Below are positions 35,020 through 47,099 of a DNA stretch of 64,000 nucleotides, piece by piece. The DNA comes from Clitopilus passeckerianus (lineage: Eukaryota; Basidiomycota; Agaricomycetes; Agaricales; Entolomataceae), in NCBI GenBank assembly GCA_944990035.1, contig CALYLX010000079.1:372001-436000 (forward strand), given 5' to 3'. How positions within the stretch are numbered: position 1 is the first letter of the stretch; each line of letters starts with the position of its first letter. The notes below the pieces were generated by a model. The model saw only the letters and a program-made list of their open reading frames with translations. It did no database searches and had not been told where the DNA came from. The position numbers were made by a program, and so were the translations under genes.

Positions 35020-35400
35020 GTGCACAACACGTCTAAGGGAGAAACGACGAGATAGATGAGAGAGACAACCGACAAAAGGGACGACTAACGGGAGGGTTAG
35101 GGCAGGCCGACACGCCTGGCCTACGTCACATCATGCCATCAAACGTGCCTTTTTGCTCTTCCTCTTTTCCGTTCCCCGGTCTCCAAGCTTGCTCCTGTCT
35201 GCTCTCAGTGGCATTTCGAAACCGAACCCGTCGCTGGGACCATCCTTGTCTAGATCGCTTTCCTGTCTAATCTTTCTCCTTGGCTCTCGTAGATCGATAT
35301 GAGGTGAAGAACCTGGAGAATCATGTCAACAATGCAACAGTAAGCAATCTTTGTCACCTGCCTCGTCGTTTCTCAGCTAACGCGTCTCCACTTCACTTAC
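35020..35400 (+). repeat. Dispersed repeat copy (TACGTCA family), downstream of 81-residue gene 2
   Basis: GGGAGAAACGACGAGATAG, GGGTTAGGGCAGG, a variant box CGCCTGGCCTACGTCAC (35112-35128), then GATCGATATGAGGTGAAGAA (35293 onward) and CTGGAGAATCATGTCAAC follow the same order as the other copies. Confidence 0.65.
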
Positions 35401-35552
35401 GCCTGCCTAGCTCCAGTTGTTCGCCCTATCGTACCCAACGCACACCATGTCAAATATATCGGAGTGCATGTAACAATCATAAATCAAAAGACGCAGGATA
35501 GTATGCCGCTCTGTGTTCTCGGTATGAAATTCATGAATAGATTGACGAAACG

Positions 35553-37356
35553 TTATAATAAGCTACTCAGGGGGGGGATCCCTGCTATCCGACTTCCGAC
35601 GAGGTCTCTACACTTTTGAAATGCCGTCCTGGCTAGATGACAGTTGGTGTCCGGCAAGATAAGGGCAAGGTCTCTGAGGACTTGCGGCCCTTTGAATAGG
35701 GCTGGGAAAACCTGCCGCAGGTGAGCATCCATGAAAGAGCGCCTGCAGCTACAGTTTCCTTGCGTGGACCTACTCCACACTTGGTTATCCGGCCCACTCA
35801 TAGAGGCTTCTTCAGAGATCAGTGTTTCGACGGCAACTCGATATAAATCCTGCCAGATTTGATAGTACTGTGCCTAGGCATGATTATGGTGACATCCAGA
35901 ATACCTATCACTTGTAAATAGGACTCACCCACGCTGAAACAAACTCAAGAGGCAACTTGGTGGTAATCTCCGAAAAAGGAGTACTTGGTTCGAGAAGCAA
36001 TGGCGCCGCCTCATCGAGAATCTCGAGGTACTTGAACTCAGCAGCGTAATGGAACACATCCTTTGGGTTGGCTGAAACTGACTTCCTTCAGAAGACGTAT
36101 GGTTTCAGATAGGTTGTATGATGCTGAATGAATATCGACTTACTTCATGAATATGCAACAAATTCCCGCTGCTTGATGTATACCATATTTCTCCGCTGCA
36201 TAGGCCAGTGGCTTCAACTCGCTGAATGGCAAACCACGCAGATCTGGTGATCGGACAGGCTTGATGAAGCGCAAAAGCAAATCGACGGTCGAGGAACTCT
36301 GTCAGTTTGATTGACTCAAGAGAGGCGTTTAAGCTTGTCGCAGCACACAGGACTTCCCGATTAATCCCATATCGGACACCATCGGAGGACTCAATAACGA
36401 AGTCGTTATTTGTCACTTTATCGGCGGCTTGCTCCTCGGCGATGCATGGTGGTCTGCTGATACCAATGATTTCGCTCATCTTGGGTATTCCGTGAACGTC
36501 TGTTTCGACTGCGGACCTCCATGGATTGTCAGAATCATGATCACAGAAGGTCGAATCAATGTATCTCAAGGCGGAAAGCGTGCCGGCTATCCGAGAGATT
36601 GTGGGAGGGTGGGAGGTGTACTCTGGGAGGTGTGTAGTCAACGCTCGCCGTTGCCTCTGGGTCCATTCGTCGTGATATTGTAGCTTCATTGATAAGACTC
36701 AGGTCCATTGTCATTAAAAAATAGATAGTAACCCACCCAAGCCTTGTGGAACTCTATTGGTATCTCGTCCATAACGTCAAATAGTCTGCAATCAATGACA
36801 CAAGGAGCAGCTTTATCCATAAGATCGACATAATCATGCTTGAGCGCATATCCTAGAATAAAAGCAGCATCCTTCGGAAGGGTATCGCTAATATCAATGT
36901 TTAGTGTGATTTCGGATATACTATGGCCAGTGAACTGACTGCATGTGCAAATAGCACGCATACATCGCTGGAAAGACTTGGTACTTCTCAGCCGCTTCCG
37001 CAAGGTTCTTGACAACCTCAAATTCCGCCTGAAGCGCGAGCACAGGAGGTCGGGTGGGATACATAAACGCGAACAGCAGTTCCAGCGTCGAGGCAGTCTC
37101 CGTCAAGTGCGCGACTTCCTGGAGAGACGATCCCTCGGGTGGTGTGAGACCTTCGGTGTGCGCCTTTAAATACACCGCGTGGATTCGAAATCGGATGCTA
37201 TCAGAAGATTGATAGATAACCTTCGCTTTTTCGTCATTGACTGGAGGAGATGAGCATGATACTACACCAGATGAAGCGATAACCAGACTACATACACTTG
37301 TCTGAGTACCTAATTTTCTTAGGTACCGTGACGTCTGGCGTATCCAGGAAGTCCAT
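35553..37356 (-). pseudogene. Double-BTB gene, copy 3, with a frame break
   Basis: The layout matches the intact paralogues: exon 1 37356-37296, exon 2 37240-36940 (301 nt), exon 3 36887-36737 (151 nt), exon 4 from 36683, then later exons to a TAA at 35553. BTB domain 1 is intact (VIYQSSDSIRFRIHAVYLK). In BTB domain 2 the frame is lost at about 36293-36302. The sequence after SIKLTE continues the family (STVDLLLRFIKPVRSPDL) only in another frame, consistent with a 2 bp deletion. The rest of exon 4, the splice sites and the C-terminal exon all look normal. It is either a very young pseudogene or a sequencing error. Confidence 0.75.
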
Positions 37357-38160
37357 GTCGAAGCAGAATAAGGGCGAAGAAATTTAGCGAATGGTGGTCG
37401 AAGCTAAAGCTATGGAAACGGCTGCCTCGTGCTTGCAGTGTGGTCCATGATGAGGTTCCTCAGCGCCTCCTCAGCGCCTGTTTAACCCATGTGAACGTAA
37501 ACACACATCTGACAGTCGGATGATCATATCACCAACTCGGCGGGTGGACGGCTCCACACCTCACAGCGTCGCACTACCAGAAATCATCGAGCTTAACGGA
37601 GGGGTAGGTGAGAGCAGTTGGGTGACGCGACCTGCCCTGAAGCCACAATCATGAAGGTTGCCAACTCCGCCTTTCATGTTCCTCCCACTTGTCGCCAACT
37701 CCACTAAACATCGCCGCCTCTGCAGGACGAATGGAATGAAGCTCAATTCCTTGGTTCTGTTGGGTTGTAATTTGGCCGTGCATGGGATATACATCGGTCT
37801 GAGTGGCCGTATTTGAGTACAGATTTCTTCGTTGTGTGCCTTACTTCTCTCTTCCTTTTCGATCCCCGGCCTAATTGGTTTCGTAAAGCCACTAGGATGA
37901 TATGCCTCACCTCTCCGTACACCGTGTCAAGTTCGTCGTCGGAGTCGAGGCTGGCATGAAGTCGCTCGACCCATAACATCAGCCACCCATTGGTGACCAT
38001 ATACATAACATTCTTCATCCTCAATCAACTAAAACTCGAATTAGATTTAACTCCTCTGGCCACAGGAGCGGACCCTTGTGACGAGAAGGCGGTGGCTCAA
38101 GAACCCCCCACCCGTGGAGATGCCCCTACAATTCAACGACAAGGGATTCCCTCCTAGCGG
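37357..38160. other. Intergenic region
   Basis: A 93-codon open frame on the minus strand (38024-37743) has a balanced composition and could be part of a small gene. It has no partner exon or known domain that I can see. The part near 37357 should hold the BTB copy 3 promoter. Confidence 0.3.
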
Positions 38161-39250
38161 CCTAACATTACGAAACGCGATGCTGTAGCGCCGTCGCTTG
38201 CCCGTCCAGCATCCATGATCGTGCACGTACCCGGAGGCGACGGCTAGGAAGCCATGGGAGGTGATGAAAGTGCTTCAGGGCGACGGTATGGGGAAGCTTG
38301 GCGTTGTGGAGGTAACACCATGGACGAGGGATTTGGCTCTCTCAGGGTAGACCCTCATTTGGTCAATTTTCAGGTAAGCATTCACATCTCATCGGTCCTC
38401 AAACCCGGCTGACCGTTTACTCAATCCCAGCCTCACGATACTGTTGACACACAGCTCGAGGCTCCCAATGGTAAGCGTACACCCAAGTGCTTCCTTCTTC
38501 ATTGACTAATACTCGAATCAGCTTCGGCTCCTCTTCCGGCACCTCAAACTGCTCCCTGGGGGCGCGGCTCATGTCACGAGAAGGTGCACCTCGCGACTTC
38601 AGACTCTGTGGAGACGCCTCTACGTCCAAGCATTATGTCCTTCCCTCCCGATGTAGTGCCTTCCGTTACTCGATAAGCATTCACGATCGCGAACGTACCT
38701 GAAGGCAATGTCTAGGAAGACATAGGCGGAGGCGATGAAAGTGGTTGAGGTCGACGGTGTGGGGAAGCTTGACGTCGCGGAGGCGAAACCATGGGCGAGG
38801 GATATTGGCTGCCGCAGGACCCTCATTTGGTTCTATTTTGAGGTAAGCTGCCCACGTCTCATCTGATTCTCACATCCGACTGACCGATTACTCGACAGAG
38901 CCTCGCAGTATTGGTTACGCTCCCCGCTATCACAGACGCTCCTTCGGGGACTGTACTCCATGAATTCATTCTCTATACAGACATCTCTAAGTCCTACCCT
39001 CACGAGATTCCATCTCAGCAGCCTATCGTCACGAAATAGGATGCTGTAGCACTGCGGGTTACTCGACAAGCATCCACGATCACGAACGTACCTGGAGGCG
39101 AGGCGAGGCGAGGCGAGGACATGGGCGTTAAATAAAACCCTCGTTGGGTCCATTTCCAGGTAAGCTTTCACGCCTCACCTAATTCTCGAACCCTACTGAC
39201 CGTTTATATGATTCTAGTCTCATAATCTGGGTTGCTCTCCCCACTATTCG
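38161..39250. repeat. Three diverged tandem units, about 330-470 bp each
   Basis: Each unit has, in order, GCAT(C/T)CA(T/C)GATC.C.AACGTACC near 38213, 38673 and 39068, then GGAGGCGA, an ACCCTC(A/G)TTTGG segment near 38347, 38819 and 39141, then AGGTAAGC followed by GACCG(T/A)TTA near 38410, 38880 and 39201. Every unit keeps the GTAAGC, which looks like a splice donor. No unit has a long open frame. Confidence 0.6.
39094..39118. repeat. (GAGGC)n microsatellite
   Basis: About five GAGGC units lie inside the third tandem unit. Confidence 0.75.
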
Positions 39251-41883
39251 CCACCTACGATATCTCTCTGCGCACCCATTCCTGGTCCTACGACCTCTTG
39301 TATGCCGAAGTATAGCCCCAGGATACTCCACCTACGGCTGAGGAGGATCGAGGCTAATGAAGCCCAACTATCTGGGCTCTGGGCTTCGTGGTGACAGGGG
39401 TGGCCGCTCCCCATTGACACCTCTGCATTTTTCCCATTTACCTCTGCAAGGTGCGGCTGGCACTACCTGGCGGACTTTGGGCATTGTCGCTGGTGGATCC
39501 CACCTGAACGATGCAATGGTGGTGGTGTAATGAGGTCTACTTCGAGGTCCGTCAACTTGAGATGTTTCGTTCGATAATTAGAATGTCCTGAGCAATGTTT
39601 CTTTACGCAGATGTATTCCTCCGGGTGTTCTACCAACCCGCGCGTGACGCCGAGCTCATTGGTAGAACGGAGGGTAACGACTTCGAAGGAATGGGCAATT
39701 TATGGTCCTGTTGACGATGTGGAGTTAACACATGTTCCTTGATAATGTCATTTAGTGCTGGAATGGTTTGGTTTCTCTAGATCTGTGACGCCGGCTCATT
39801 TGGCCTGTCTGGATTCATGGAATGTGTGGACGATAGGTGCTGGTTGAACGTTGAGCGTCTGCTCGAATGGTAAACGAGACCCGCTTTGTCTCGCGCAAAA
39901 GTTCAAGTTCAGCGTTATATAAAGGGAGGTATCTAACTAAGTCGTAAGAGCCTTCCAGGATTATGAGGATCATCCCGAAAACGCGGTGCTATTGTCACAG
40001 CAGCGAGTAGGGACACGCAATAGCAGGAAATTCTATACATTCATGAGGTGTATGGTTGACAGCAGGAGCCATGTAGAGTAAGTACCATTTGAGAAGCTAC
40101 ATATGTCGATTTAATTCCCCAGGGTAGCAGGAGTGTCTCGAACTCCAGGGTCGTTACACTCCGTCAGATGTCACTCTCATCAGAGAGCCAACATAGAGGG
40201 CAAGTACCACAAAACTAAGATTCAAGTTAATTTTCATTCTCAAAAAGCGAAGAAGACGAATACCTCACCTTTAGTTCTTATCACGAGCAACAGGTTGCAC
40301 CAGGAAAGGATGACATCCTCGCGGTGAAGCCTGGTCGACCCGTCGTACAGTGGAACACCTGTCCTCAGCGAACTCTGACTCTTCATGGTATGCCGAAAAG
40401 TGAGCACGCTCCTCGAGGCTCAACGCAAGTAGAGAATAGAATCGGCAGCAAATAGCCGGAGCAAACGACGTGATACTTCTAATAGAAGAAGCTCGATTAG
40501 CGTGGCGCTGGCTGGAGGTCATAAGAGATGACTTACTACGGACTCCGTTTCTTCTCAATGCACCCTGTCCGGTACATCCATTGGCTCAAGAATGTCGGAA
40601 CAAATGTGCAGAGAATCATAGCGGGGGAAGGATTGACGGTGAGCAGCGTATACAGAACCCAGACGGAGATACAAGCCAGAGGGGCATGCGATTTCAGCCG
40701 GACCTGACGGAAGTGGGCATTAGAAGGATGTCATTAGATACCGAAAGCAAATGCTTACCAACGACTCAGCAATGGCATGACAGTGCACTTTTGAAACGCC
40801 ACCATGCTGACCAGTAGATGGTATAATGTCCCATTTCTCGTCAACTGCTTCCACCAATGTAGCCGATCGGCACGCTAGAGAAGCAACGCCTTCCTTGTCG
40901 GGAGCCGTTTGCATCTAGGCCTTCATGGTTTGGTGGCAGGTTCGGCGAGGAGTGGCCAACGAAACGGAGCCACGACTGAGGTGGACGAGGGCAGTAGTGG
41001 GTGACGTAGACGGATACGAGGGTCATCCCGGAGTGTCATCTTGGTGGGAACGCATGGCGTAGAGCCAGAAAGATCGATCTCCAGCCATTTGGATGGCCGA
41101 GGTAGGTGACCTCTGTAGCAGAGAATCGTTAGCTGGGCAAGCAAGCTGAATAGCTGGATGATCTTACCTTTACATTGGAGGTTTATCCCCTCTTATCGCG
41201 AGTGAGAGGTAGACGATGTTGTTTGATGCAAACGAACAAGACGAGAGTGAGTGTGAAAAAGATATGACGGACAATGCGAGCGAAATTGATGGCACTTTAG
41301 GGTAGGACATTGACAAGTGCGATGGGTGTGGGCGGTAAATACATGATGATCCCCTCTTGATTCCGTTCGTCCCGGCTACCGCCAGATGGTGGAAACTACT
41401 AGGCTTCCATTCGTAAGAGATCAGGACCACAGGTGCACCAAGGGTGAGAATTTGACAGTTGACCGAATAAAGTTACGCTTCGACATGAAATAAGTTCTTC
41501 TCGAAGAAATCTAATTCATTACGATTGCTGGACCTTATTTTGTTTGCCATGCATGTACGACTCGGATGGGAGTGTCCCTGAAAATTGTAATGATGGTAAA
41601 TTCACATTTAGGCCAGTATTTTCTTTCACTTCACTCAAGTCATGGTCTCTCCGTTGCACGCAAATATTTGGTGCTATTTCAATCCGTATCGACCAAGGAA
41701 GGATGCGACCGGGTTTCAGAATAAACGGTCTGATCAATGATACTTCCTCCTAATGAATCTACCCATTGGCGGGACTCGGGAGGGCAAAGGCGTCAAACGA
41801 AGTACGGAAGAATGGATTGAAACATGGACGGTGTATATTAAGAAGGGTGGCGGAGTTGATTGCGTAATTAGATGCTCAGCGCT
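39251..41883. other. Long intergenic region
   Basis: About 2.6 kb without a gene I can support. Short open frames on the plus strand at 41544-41753 and 41753-42019 are not spliced convincingly, and the second overlaps the F-box gene. Confidence 0.35.
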
Positions 41884-43464
41884 TCAGCAGTTAATCATAG
41901 GCGGAGGAAATACATCCAATGTCCCATCCTCGTCGCTCGGTGAACCTCTAGCCCTGGTGACGATCTCCAAGAGCCATTTATCCTTCCCCGAATCGCAGGA
42001 GAGCCCGACAGGGTCATAATATGGGCTTTTCCGCGAGCTATAGCTTGGAACCAGAACCATACTGGCCTTTGCTTCTAGCAATCCTGCGGACGACCGTGTC
42101 GCCTCGGTCAATTCGTCGACCAACGTGGTTGGGACCCCAAGACGGTTGTGAAATGAAGTGGGGTGTTGAGGTAGGCAGATAATGCGTGCGCCCATGGGAT
42201 GATTGCTGCCCCTCGAAATCAACATTTGGAGGAGAAGGTCCATCATGCCGTCCATCAAGAAAGTGGTCTGTCGTGTTTGGAGGTCGAGGGCTGTAAGACA
42301 GGGGAGAACTTCGTTGGACTCGGTACATCTGAGGGCTGAGAATGCTATTCTCCAGGGAACACGCCAATCGTTATCTTCCGCGACTAGCGGGTTTGATTGA
42401 TTCCAAAATGACTCCGACCAAGAATGTCGTTCAATTATTTGGAGGCGGATAAGATGGGGTAGAGCGTGAAAAAGTTCAAAGAGGGAAGATTTCTCGTCGT
42501 ATTTGACTCTCCCGAGCGATAACGACGTTAGCATAAACTCGTTTTGGTGTACAAATTTGAGAATCATCGTGATTTGAGTAGTTCTCACCCGCGAATGGGG
42601 AGGATTATCAAGGGTAAGAGATTGGAGTTGCGGAAAATGGATCATCATGAACGTGCCCAGAGAATCCGTAGTAAGGGATTGTAGTTGCTGATGTACCACG
42701 TAAGAATCCCCGTCTCGACCATGAGGACAACTATAAGTGAATGATATCAGGGCTGGCATCTCGCAAAGGATCTGAGCCGGAAGATAGTGACGCCCCTGCA
42801 TAATAATGTCAAGGACTTCAATTTGATGTAAAGGGAGCATCATGTCGAGGGGATCGTGACCGTAAGAACGTAAAGCAACCTGCTTGAGCCGAGGTGCGTT
42901 TTCGAACGTAGCGGGTAAAGTCCGATGCGTCAGATAGTGAGGAGTTTGGTAGAATAGTTGCTCCAATAATGGGAGCTTCTCATGCATTCCGCCGGGGAGA
43001 GTATCCGTATGCAGCCTCTCCCAGCGAGAAGAAGACCTCCACAATGCCCGAATGAAGTCTTCCTGGTCTACCTTGTACCCAGCTGCGGAATACCCCATGT
43101 AATACACGGAAAGCGGGGCTGGATCGGATCGCTCTAAAGCGAGCTTCACCTTAAAGTGCACCTGTTTGAAGAGCATCACACGATTTGGCATGAGCCTACA
43201 ATCGACCCGGATGTGTGCCCATAATGCCTTCTGTGCCAAGGCAGTCGATCGCCAGAAGGAGCACACCGCTGAAAGTGTCCACGGCTCTTTCAGGTCATTC
43301 AAGGTGTGCGAGTCTGGAGAGTCCCAGACCGGTAGTGTGAGCTGGAAGATGTGGCAAAGAATGTCCTCCGGGATGTTCATCTTTAGATGGTCGTTTCGGA
43401 AGCTATTATCTTTATCGGGTTCTCGACTCGAGTCGCAGACTGCATCAGATGTCGGTCCCGTCAT
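41884..43464 (-). CDS. F-box-like protein
   Basis: A single open exon codes for 526 residues from the ATG at 43464. The F-box-like motif is near residues 29-80: MNIPEDILCHIFQLTLPVW, then LSAVCSFWRSTALAQKALWA, the layout of the agaricomycete F-box-like family. The remaining 430 residues show loose leucine-rich spacing (LEVLDIIMQGRHYLPAQIL; LQSLTLDNPPHS; MLTSLSLGRV), as expected for a degenerate LRR substrate-binding region. Such proteins join Skp1 and cullin-1 in SCF ubiquitin ligases; the target is unknown. A start at an internal Met just before the F-box (about 43380) is possible. No break seen. Its C-terminal block is duplicated as a relic at 29.9-30.1 kb. Confidence 0.8.
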   Translation of the reverse strand: MTGPTSDAVCDSSREPDKDNSFRNDHLKMNIPEDILCHIFQLTLPVWDSPDSHTLNDLKEPWTLSAVCSFWRSTALAQKALWAHIRVDCRLMPNRVMLFKQVHFKVKLALERSDPAPLSVYYMGYSAAGYKVDQEDFIRALWRSSSRWERLHTDTLPGGMHEKLPLLEQLFYQTPHYLTHRTLPATFENAPRLKQVALRSYGHDPLDMMLPLHQIEVLDIIMQGRHYLPAQILCEMPALISFTYSCPHGRDGDSYVVHQQLQSLTTDSLGTFMMIHFPQLQSLTLDNPPHSRVRTTQITMILKFVHQNEFMLTSLSLGRVKYDEKSSLFELFHALPHLIRLQIIERHSWSESFWNQSNPLVAEDNDWRVPWRIAFSALRCTESNEVLPCLTALDLQTRQTTFLMDGMMDLLLQMLISRGSNHPMGARIICLPQHPTSFHNRLGVPTTLVDELTEATRSSAGLLEAKASMVLVPSYSSRKSPYYDPVGLSCDSGKDKWLLEIVTRARGSPSDEDGTLDVFPPPMINC

Positions 43465-43686
43465 TCATGCATAAAACTGACTCAACTCCGGAGCCAAATG
43501 GGACACAAGATTGGACCCATATGAAAGATCGGCAATTGGGTGAAGACTTCTTCGGTCCTTGCGGTTGCGATCTCTGCTTATCTGTGGAAAATCCACAACC
43601 CTCTCGAGTTCGTCATTCGTTCGGCATTGTGTAGACTAACAAACATGGGACTTGGGTTACGTTAGATGTACCTCCCCAAGACTCCA

Positions 43687-45639
43687 TTACATAAAGCTGC
43701 TAAAGGGAGGTATCGCCTTGATTAAATTATCCGCGGTCACCTTCAGCTTCCGAGACGCCGACTTAGACGGGGCACACCCTGCAAATTTGACCAAGGCACT
43801 GTCGAAATCTATTAGGGCTCCAGGTCCTTCGAGAAGCCTTTTTATAATTGGTCGCATGTGAGATTCAAGGAAAGACCCGCCACAGTCACAGGTGATTTTC
43901 ACGTGCCGGCTCATCCCCTTCCCCTTCCAATGACCACCGTAGGAGCCATTCTGAGAAAATGTAGACTTCTGGTCCAGCGCTTCGGTTATAATGGCATTGA
44001 CAGCTTCTTGCCAGCGTTGATAGTAGCAAGCCTGCGATTAGGTCAGAGAAACCTTCAAATCTGATTTTGATTGAGCGAATTGAACTTACCCAATGTAGAG
44101 CCATGTCTGAAGGCAGGCGCTTGACCATATCCTTCAAGGAGGTCGAAAGGACCAACGGTGAGGTTACATCAAGGAGGTCGAGATATCGAAACGTAGCTGC
44201 ATATTGGAAGATATTTTCTACGTGGTTTTGAATGTGATTTCTGTTGGAAAATGGCATCAGCTCTTTCCGAGTTCGAATGAAGACCGAGAGGCATACTTCA
44301 TGAACACGCGACAAACACCAGTTGCTTGATATACCGAATACTTCTCGGCTGCATACGCGAGATCCTGTAAGTCCCCAAAAGCTAAAGTTTGCAAGTCGGG
44401 TGATCGAACCGGCTTGATGAATTGTAGGAGAAGCGCAATCGTCGATGATTGTTCGGATATTCTGTTAATCTGGTTCTCCAAAGGAGCATCGAGTCCAGTG
44501 GAACATGCGTGTAGTGCTGCACGATCGAAGTAAAGCTTAATCCCATCAGAACATTCGAGAACTACACAATCATCCTCTGGATTACGTGTGGTCGGATCTT
44601 CTTGTGTAGGCTGCGATACCCTTCCCCGAAGAATAATCTCGCTCATTCTAGGTATGGCTTGGACATCCTTAGTTACAGCAGCTCTCCAGTCTGCATCTTG
44701 GTTCGCTTGCGCTGAACGTCCCCAGGTATATTCTTCTACTGCTGATTTACCCCGCGGCTCAGGGTCGCATTCCTCAGAAGGGCCTCGAGGATCGTACAGC
44801 CAGGAGTCGTCAGAATCATAGACGGTGGGGGTTGCGAATGTTGCCTGGCAGTTCCTCAATGCCGACAAATTGGCTGAAAGCGCGTTTAGGCAAGAGTTCG
44901 AGTAAGATGCCGGAACATGTGTCGTTAAGGCTCGTTTCTGGGCGTCAAGCCATTTGTCGTAATATATGAGCTGCGGCGAGTGATCAACACCTAGGCTCCA
45001 ATTATTTCAGGAGTTACTTACCCATGCTTTGTGAAACTCCAACGGTATAATGTCAACGACATCTGGAAGCCTGTCATCAATGACGTGTGGGGCAGCCTTG
45101 TTTATAAGATCGACATAATCGTGTTTGAGCGCATATGCTAGCACGTGGGCCGCGTGACTTGGAAGAGTATTACTTTCCCCATCGCCAACCATGAGCTTAG
45201 AGGCTAAGCGGATAAATCCCGACTCACTTCATCCGTAAATGGCAGGCATACATTGCCGGAAAAACTTGATATTTCTCAGCGGCTTCGGCGAGATCCTTAA
45301 GGGTTGAAAACTCTACGTCGTCGTCAAGGAGTGGAGGTCGAGTCGGATAGATGAACTTGAACAGTGCTTCGAGTATTGCGGCAGGCTCCGTCAACTGAAC
45401 GACTTCATCGAGAGAGGAACCTTCGGGAGGGGCAAGACCCTCAGTATGAGCCTTCAAATAGACCGCGTGGATTCGAAATCGGACGCCATCCGATGACTGA
45501 TATGTAACCTTGGCTCGTTCGCCGTTAACTAGCAGCGCATGATTACAGGACGTTGGAACAGAGATGAACAAAGGTAACACGTACAATGATCTGAGTATTG
45601 TACTCCAGCAGGCAAATCCAGCTCATTGGGTGTGATCAT
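43687..45639 (-). CDS. Double-BTB/POZ domain protein, copy 2
   Basis: Six exons close in frame (558 residues): 45639-45585, 45528-45228, 45172-45022, 44970-44297, 44240-44090, 44031-43687. BTB domain 1: VTYQSSDGVRFRIHAVYLK, LAEAAEKYQVFPAMYACH. BTB domain 2: DDCVVLECSDGIKLYFDR, DLAYAAEKYSVYQATGVCR. Exons 1, 2 and 3 (55, 301, 151 nt) equal those of the copy at 26.6 kb; exon 4 is 90 nt longer, with an acidic insert between the domains (YDSDDSWLYDPRGPSEE). The C-terminal exon carries CDCGGSF and ends PPFSSFM. All introns are GT-AG. Intact. Probably a cytosolic or nuclear adaptor; a role with cullin-3 is inferred from the family only. Confidence 0.82.
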
Positions 45640-47061
45640 GACACACGAAGACGCTGTCGAAGAACGTATGGTGCTAAGAGTCAGAAGAAATGCTGTGGAA
45701 TCACGACATGCCTCGTGCTTGTGTGACAGTGGGTCCAGGTCACGATCTTAAGCGCTTGCTCGGTGTCTTTCGCAGGCATCACCAAGCCAAGTGAACTTCA
45801 GCTAAATTCGGAAGTCTGTTAGGCGCCAACCACCTTCACATTTACGGAATATGTTGTTAGTCAGTTATACCATTAGGTCTGTCAGGCAATGGAAACCGGT
45901 CATCGGTAATGTCAAAGTTCGTAAATGTGACATTGAATTGGGTCGTAGTATCACTGCAAAAAGTCGGTAACAAGAAGACAATTGCTAAGTCGTATACCGT
46001 AATATGACCTGGCAAGGAACCGAAAATATCACGGACATCACGGCCAATGCATCGAATACAATACCTTGCGGGAGGCGTTGCCGAAGCAGAGAGATTCCTC
46101 CTCATGGGTGAACGGTGGCGGTTCCAATGGATAGGAAGCTGCAGGGGAAGTCTGCGGCTTCCCATGACGAGCTGGGTAAGGAGATCTATGGACACCTGTT
46201 CCAAAGCGCCACATCTCAGGAAGTAGCATATACGGGGATCAGAAAGCATATCAAGACGGCATGAGGTTCCCAATGCTCATTTTGGGAGATCCGGAAGATG
46301 AGGACGTAGAAACCGAAGAGCCACGCCAGGGAGTTGCCTTAAACTACCGAAAGTTGTGAAGTGTCAATGTGAGCTGAGACTGGTTCTTGGTCAGAACAGT
46401 GTTAGATAACAAGTCCAGATGGAGTAAAAGGCACTATTCAATGTCTCTAATGCACGTGGGGTTGTTAGCACAAATTGGAAGGAGACGAGTTGTCCACCAC
46501 ACCTTGTAAGAAGCTCAAAGATGATTACGTGTTGCAAATCATAGCAGGCTTCATATCACACCCCGTAACAGAGTTTTCGCGAGTGGATTGGCCCTCAGTA
46601 TGCCGTTGTTCCCAGCGTGATCTTCTTGGAAAAGCCCTGTAAGGGAGAGCAATGGACGAGAAACCAGACGACTCAAGCCGAAACACCTTCGCCCTCCAAG
46701 CCAAGAGGTTACCTTGAGGCTGACGCAGTATAACCAAAAGGAAATGAAAAAGAATGTTTGGTAACCGCTCGAGGGAAGGCTCAGAGGAAAGGAGGATTCA
46801 TCTTGATGGGTCTGAACGACGTGGAGGGTGACAAAGGTCAAGCTCAGAGCAATCGGCCGATGCAATGTCGCTGCCATGTGACTCAGGCACTGAAGGCATT
46901 TTGCGCTCCACCGACCCCAATGATATCGAACCCATCTGCGCCGTCTCCTCTATCCAACGAGATCGAGGCATGAAATTAGGTCCAATGAAAGGGTACCCTA
47001 TGCGCCCTAGATTAGGTTGGCCAAGCTATTTGTATTTGTCCGAAGTGGGACCACCATTTTT
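45640..47061. other. Intergenic region
   Basis: A minus-strand block at 46273-45857 may be the 3' part of an unrecognised gene: an intron-like GTATAC...TTGCAG lies near 45958-46000 and the last piece ends RPNGITD. The evidence is too thin for a gene call. Nothing else recognised. Confidence 0.3.
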
Positions 47062-47099
47062 TTAACTTGATCTTTTGTTTGTAGAGTATCGTAGAAATT

